Source: Discostella pseudostelligera (taxonomy: Eukaryota > Bacillariophyta > Thalassiosirophyceae > Thalassiosirales > Thalassiosiraceae). Taken from it: a stretch of DNA of 12,130 bases. The notes beneath the pieces are model-generated. The model did not search any database, was not told where the DNA came from, and worked only from the letters and a program-made list of their open reading frames with translations. Location: the NCBI GenBank assembly GCA_036940085.1, contig JALLBK010000625.1, forward strand, positions 1 to 12,130. Reading direction: 5' to 3'. Shown here in pieces: positions 8,226 through 12,130 of the stretch. Each line of letters starts with the position of its first letter. Positions within the stretch are counted from its first letter, which is position 1. The translations under genes were made by a program, and so were the position numbers.

Positions 8226-9707
8226 TTACGCTTGCTTTCCGAACCCCTTAAACGGTAGCTTCCTTTTCTTCCTCCTCTTCTCGGCCGCTCTTCTCTGTTC
8301 ACGGTTCATCAACTGCATGCTCGCTTCCTCCTCCTCCGTCAATCCCTCATACTCATTCGGATTATACATCTCTTCAAACACTCCATCGTACACCATATCC
8401 TCACCGTCTTCGTCGTCGTCTTCTTCGATGTCAATATCCACATAATCCGCGTCACTGTACCCATTCTCATTGTAATATCCTTCAAAGTCAAAGCCATCGT
8501 CATCGTCGTCCTCATCATCGACATACAAACCCTCCATGCCCAAAAATCCAGCATTCTCTACCGTCAATGGCATCACTCCACGTAGACCCCCTTTTTCCAT
8601 AAAGGTGATCATATCATCTTCACTCATTCTCAGACCAACAGCATTATCATCTCCTCCGCTAATGCTGTCCTTCTCTTTCTTCTTGGTAAGGGAGGATCCA
8701 ATGACTTCGTCACTGCCTTCTCCACCGCTGTCGCTGCCATCCTCGATAATATCCTCCAATACAGAATAAATGGCTCGGCCTTCCTCATCCAACACCAACA
8801 AGTCATTCTTCTGCTTGTCCTTCCTTTCCTTCTTCAATCTCCGTTGACGTTCCATCTCCTCATCCTCGGCGGTGTCTTTCCGCTTTCCCTGATCCAACCG
8901 TAGTTTTCGTCCATGGATCTGCAATCCTCCTCCTCCCCGTCCCTGCTCTCCCCTCACACTCTCCATCGCCGATGTTGCCATCATAGGTTCATAGAATTGT
9001 ATAAATCCATATCCCTTACTCTGTCCCGTCTTCCAATCACGTATAATCTTCACACTCTCAATCATACGTTCCTTTATCGAATCCACCGATGTATTCATAT
9101 GTGTAGCAAATAAGGTGTATATATCCATTTCGGTAGCATCGTAGGGTAAATTTCCAATGAAGATTTTGGTTGGGTCCATGAATTTTTTAGTACCAGGACG
9201 TCCAGCGAGGTGGAGGCGTTCGTTATTGCGTTCGATGAGAGAGGAGGATTTGGAGGATCGTGATCGTTTGTTGGAGCCGGAGGAGACTTTCATTGTGAGT
9301 TGTAGTCGTCGTCGACTTGTTGTAGGATGTTGATTTTGTTGATGATGATGTGTTTGTGCAAAGAATGCAAGTGAATTGGAGCATGACAGTGATGTGGTGG
9401 CGGTGGTAAAGGTGGATGAGAATTTGGACGATGGTGGCATGTGGAACGCCAGAAGTGCTGGCGCTGCTGCTGCCTCGACTCCAAAAAATGGGGGATGCCT
9501 TGATGTTATTTTTGAAGAAGAAGATGATGATGATGATGTTGTTGTTGATAATGGTGATGATGCAGTCGATGATGATGCTGCTGATGAAATGATGATGGAT
9601 AGAAGAGCCGCCACCATCATGGCACAAGCCGATGTCGTTGTGCAGCAACAAGTCGACGTCTTGCTCATCCAACTTGTACTATTCCGTCTTCTACGCACCC
9701 TCATCAT
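8226..9707 (-). CDS. RRM-domain RNA-binding protein with Ser-rich N-terminus and acidic tail
   Basis: A single open frame ends in TAA at 8228-8226. From the ATG doublet at 9707 it encodes 493 residues; the frame stays open to an ATG at 9893 (555 residues), and 9293 is a third option. One canonical RRM spans about 181-272 with RNP2 KIFIGNLPY (181-189) and RNP1 KGYGFIQF (231-238). After it come a charged, Lys/Arg-rich coiled-coil-like segment, an acidic region with Asp/Glu runs and a basic end (EKRRKKRKLPFKGFGKQ). The first 140 residues are Ser/Thr-rich with two hydrophobic stretches (MMVAALLSIIISSAA; AAAAPALLAF) and could be a bipartite plastid-targeting region, though no clean ASAFAP motif is seen. 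RRM proteins bind single-stranded RNA; a plastid or ribosome-assembly role is only a guess. The start and localisation are uncertain. Confidence 0.85.
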   Translation of the reverse strand: MMRVRRRRNSTSWMSKTSTCCCTTTSACAMMVAALLSIIISSAASSSTASSPLSTTTSSSSSSSSKITSRHPPFFGVEAAAAPALLAFHMPPSSKFSSTFTTATTSLSCSNSLAFFAQTHHHQQNQHPTTSRRRLQLTMKVSSGSNKRSRSSKSSSLIERNNERLHLAGRPGTKKFMDPTKIFIGNLPYDATEMDIYTLFATHMNTSVDSIKERMIESVKIIRDWKTGQSKGYGFIQFYEPMMATSAMESVRGEQGRGGGGLQIHGRKLRLDQGKRKDTAEDEEMERQRRLKKERKDKQKNDLLVLDEEGRAIYSVLEDIIEDGSDSGGEGSDEVIGSSLTKKKEKDSISGGDDNAVGLRMSEDDMITFMEKGGLRGVMPLTVENAGFLGMEGLYVDDEDDDDDGFDFEGYYNENGYSDADYVDIDIEEDDDEDGEDMVYDGVFEEMYNPNEYEGLTEEEEASMQLMNREQRRAAEKRRKKRKLPFKGFGKQA

Positions 9708-9954
9708 GATACTGTCACACGCGTCGTATTGGGAAACGTCAATAACAGCAGCAATTGAAACTGATGGAGTGAGGTGTGTATTATTTGTCTCTGAAGAATC
9801 TTGTACTTGCGCCGAGCAATGGACGGACGACGACCGACGACGACGCGGTGATAATATCAATATCGCGTGGCGTCGGCTACAACTCAGCGACAATGTGACG
9901 TGAGCGATGATGAGATGATAAGAATTGAGATGATGGCTTGGTTTCAGAGTCAGA

Positions 9955-9972
9955 GACGACGACGACGACGAC
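9955..9972. repeat. (GAC)6 microsatellite
   Basis: Six perfect GAC triplets lie in non-coding DNA between the divergent RRM and esterase-like genes. The repeat type matches the triplet runs seen inside several coding regions of this window. Confidence 0.9.
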
Positions 9973-10479
9973 GAGATGCAAGGGTGATATCTAGTGATCG
10001 GTGATGTGATGGTGATGGCGGAGAGTGTTGCTCATTGTTCTGTGTTGTTGTTTTGGCGGGCGGCTGCACGACGGTGATGCATGGTGGTGAGGACGACGGG
10101 CGGACAACGGACGACGGGTAGACGAGTGCACCAAATAGGCGAATTATTAGCGACATATGGCTGGGACGACAGCAGCGTCTACGGAGTTCGTCATCCCAAG
10201 ATGGCGAATATTCCCACGAGTCAATCTCATCTAGTATCGCTAAATTATGGTTCACCACCGCGCGCGCCATCCATCTTCATTCTCCACAACATACAACACC
10301 AACACAACATAATATCATACGATGACGATGAAAGCATGCAATCCCAAAGCATGCCCCCAAATGCCAAATGCAGCGAGAGGTCTTGGGAGCTATTAGGAGT
10401 ATGTTGTATTTGTCTAGCCGTGCGAGAGATAGAGAGCTGAGTGCTGGCGGGCCCCACTGCCATGGGTAGAGATCTGGCT

Positions 10480-10497
10480 CTGCAGCATCTGCAGCAT
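10480..10497. repeat. Tandem CTGCAGCAT pair in the leader of the esterase-like gene
   Basis: Two perfect 9-bp copies (10480-10488 and 10489-10497) sit about 35 bp upstream of the ATG at 10531. They could be a leader element or a slippage product. Confidence 0.7.
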
Positions 10498-10530
10498 CAC
10501 TACCACCACTACTAATCTACTGCCATTACA

Positions 10531-11795
10531 ATGACGCTTGGTGAAACAACACCAACACGAGGACTTCCTCCTCATCGTCCAGCAAGGGACTCGAGACACC
10601 AGAAGTTGTTGCTGGGAGGCGTCGTGCTTTTTCTGTGCTGCATACTCCAGATGCTGATTTTTCCACTGGAGTATCAGATATCCAATTTTATCTCTCCGAA
10701 CACTGCAGGCTGTAGAGCACAGTCTACTACCACTACCAGTTACTACCCCTCACTCAACAAGACAGCGGAGACATCTACTACTAGTACAGCGGTGGCAACT
10801 ACTACTACTACCACCACCACCACTAATACTACCACTTATACTACCCCCTCGCTCAACACGACAGCGGCACTTGAATGGATCATGAGCTTTTCATTAGGGT
10901 GCGAATTTTCATCTGTAGGTGGGCGGGAACATGTATTGGAGCAGCTTCGTAACAAGCACATTCTCTTCATTGGCGACTCCATCTTGCGTTATCAATTCCG
11001 AGAGCATTGCTCTACTCGCTCCATTTTGGACATACCAACATCAAGGGGCAAGGGAATTTTACTCACCCCAGTGAAGTGTATGGGCCAAACTTTGGTTCGT
11101 TCAATCGGTTCTTTCAGCAGATGCAAAACGATTTTACCGAGGGATATTTCCAATGTGATTGCTTTCGCAACAACTCCATGAATTTGTTTTCGTTTGAGAA
11201 CATGTACTACTTTGAACCGGAATACAATTTCAACTTTACCTTCTTCTTTCACAGTAACTTCATCGATGGAGGACACAGACCATTGCGCTGGAAACTAGAG
11301 TACAAATCGGAATTGGACATATATGTTTCGCTGGGGAGAAATGCAACAAACCCACTCGTACCACTCGATTTCCATGGTATCTCGTTGCCGGACTTTGTGA
11401 AAATGTTCCTCGATGATGTAGGAACTGTCGATGAACTTGTGGTGAGCATTGGGGAACACTGGTTTGTGCCCAGTGTTCGAAGGAACGATAGCCAATGGAC
11501 ATGGGAGGAATATGCACGACCCTTGGAGCAGCTTGTCTCGACAACAAATACTCCCATCTATGCACTCTCGACGAGAAAACATTTACCTGCACCATTTACC
11601 TCGTTGGCGATGGAGGAAGATGGGAAAATCTTCAATAGAACAGCAATGATCGAACCATTGGTGGAATTATTCCAGAAAGAAAAATGGCCAATGAATGTTA
11701 TGAATGCCGATAAAATTCACTTTTGAGGGTGGATTTATGATAGATTGAATGCTGAGCTATTGCGAGTGTTACTACAAGATGAACCTCCTACTTGA
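10531..11795 (+). pseudogene. Type II membrane SGNH/PC-esterase (TBL-like) gene, disrupted
   Basis: The frame from 10531 gives a short basic cytoplasmic tail, a membrane anchor at residues 25-46 and a Thr-rich stem with N-x-T sites. The esterase block NKHILFIGDSILRYQF follows, with GDS at 148-150. Family-like sequence then continues one frame over (LLYSLHFG, EGYFQCDCFR, the VVSIGEHWF block, NADKIHF with the Asp-x-x-His pair) to TGA at 11724-11726. Beyond that TGA the frame runs on as GWIYDRLNAELLRVLL to TGA at 11793-11795. GDS, GEHW and DxxH are the landmarks of Golgi polysaccharide O-acetyltransferases and esterases of the TBL/PC-esterase group. One base appears to be missing near 10998-11007. 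A 47-nt intron at 11071-11117 would also reconcile the frames but would delete the better-looking sequence. It is a pseudogene, a mutant allele or a sequencing error; the family call is moderately sure. Confidence 0.66.
10745..10867 (+). repeat. Thr-rich stem with an imperfect 24-bp duplication and ACT/ACC runs
   Basis: A segment ending in CTCAACAAGACAGCGG (10745-10768) recurs with few changes as CTCAACACGACAGCGG (10843-10867). ACT/ACC triplets encoding a nine-Thr run lie between the copies. Both copies encode a PSLN-x-T sequence with a potential N-glycosylation site. It looks like expansion of a glycosylated stem in a Golgi or secretory membrane protein. Confidence 0.75.
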
Positions 11796-12130
11796 TTATA
11801 ACGTATTATTGTGTAGAGTCCGCAGTGGGCCAGTAACCAGTAGCCGCGGAGATTACAAGATTTCACATCTAATGATTCTCTCATAACTCATAACACCATT
11901 GTTTGCAATATTTCTATTCAATTCTCAAAACAGTAGTAGGCACAAAATAACAAAGCTTGCTAGCACCAGCAACTGTATGCGCATGAACATGTCGAAATTG
12001 GTATGATGAATCATGGTGGGTTAAGAATCAGACCAGAGGTGAAATGAAAAGCAGAGTTACATCGCAGTAGCAATCGAATGTAATATTTGCATGAATAGGC
12101 ACTTACCAGTCGGGACAAAAACTCTCTCGC
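11796..12130. other. Right-edge region, mostly non-coding
   Basis: No open frame of useful size is present on either strand. The region lies downstream of the esterase-like gene. Its only signal is a possible minus-strand splice donor near the edge, listed separately. Confidence 0.45.
11914..12130 (-). CDS. Possible last exons of a minus-strand gene entering from the right
   Basis: On the minus strand, GACTG followed by GTAAGT puts a consensus donor at 12106. A fitting acceptor (GCATACAG) ends at 11973, giving a 134-nt intron like the others here. Depending on phase, the terminal exon reads AGASKLCYFVPTTVLRIE to TAG at 11916-11914, or LLVLASFVILCLLLF to TGA at 11927-11925, a tail-anchor-like helix. 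Only 24 bases of the upstream exon are in the window, so neither frame nor product can be fixed. A chance donor is quite possible. Confidence 0.25.

Larger units (their letters stand above)
9708..10530. other. Divergent promoter region between RRM and esterase-like genes
   Basis: No convincing gene is present apart from the possible N-terminal extension of the RRM protein up to 9893. The plus-strand frame 10081-10440 has no recognisable domain. The stretch contains (GAC)6 at 9955-9972, TGACGT at 9896-9901 and its complement ACGTCA at 9736-9741, and further GAT/GAC-rich DNA. Confidence 0.5.

Noticed and set aside
10081..10440. 119-residue plus-strand open frame upstream of the esterase-like gene
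   Set aside because: The composition is unremarkable, no domain is seen, and it lies in a repeat-rich promoter region; I could not support it as a gene.
11071..11117. 47-nt intron explaining the frame change in the esterase-like gene
   Set aside because: The arithmetic works (GTGAAG to TTTCAG), but it is very short and would discard LLYSLHFG and the Asn/Phe-rich stretch before the CDC motif, which look more family-like than the sequence retained.
1..12130. Nuclear genetic-code change with TGA as a sense codon
   Set aside because: The recombinase, dehydrogenase and RRM frames use TGG for Trp and have no internal TGA over nearly 1,900 codons.
1..12130. CRISPR array, tRNA or rRNA genes, bacterial operon
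   Set aside because: No spaced repeat array, no cloverleaf or A/B-box pair and no rRNA-like sequence were seen; genes carry introns and are spaced individually.

Overview
This looks like nuclear DNA from a photosynthetic stramenopile, most likely a diatom. The reasons are spliceosomal introns of about 100 to 170 nt with GTAAGT/GTGAGT donors; a nuclear-encoded dihydrolipoyl dehydrogenase whose N-terminus is a signal peptide ending in an ASAFAP motif, the hallmark of targeting to a four-membrane plastid; and many in-frame triplet microsatellites giving Arg, Ser, Thr and Asp runs. The species cannot be named from the sequence.

Layout, left to right. Positions 1-285 hold two exact 55-bp copies of one sequence, 230 bp apart. 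Positions 767-3521 (+) encode an 882-residue tyrosine site-specific recombinase in two exons, with a full R-K-H-R-H-Y catalytic set and a long N-terminal extension. Converging on it from the right, 3625-5476 (-) is a three-exon plastid dihydrolipoyl dehydrogenase of 520 residues. After about 1 kb of non-coding divergent promoter region comes 6480-7868 (+), a secreted cysteine-rich protein built on exact 22-residue repeats and ending in a Lys-Pro-Thr tail. Its frame is interrupted by a TAA and a TGA although the repeat register is perfectly kept. Positions 8226-9707 (-) encode an RNA-binding protein with one RRM, a long Ser-rich, possibly organelle-targeting N-terminus and an acidic C-terminus. 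After another gene-poor stretch, 10531-11795 (+) is a type II membrane protein with a Thr-rich stem and an SGNH/PC-esterase (TBL-like) domain, broken by a frame change near position 11000 and by an in-frame TGA near its end. The right edge may hold the last exons of another minus-strand gene.

The genes do not form a pathway. They are independently transcribed nuclear genes in convergent and divergent pairs. The most notable gene is the nuclear, intron-containing tyrosine recombinase. The most puzzling pattern is that the two genes for secretory-pathway proteins both carry stop codons inside otherwise well-kept frames, while the dehydrogenase, recombinase and RRM genes are intact.
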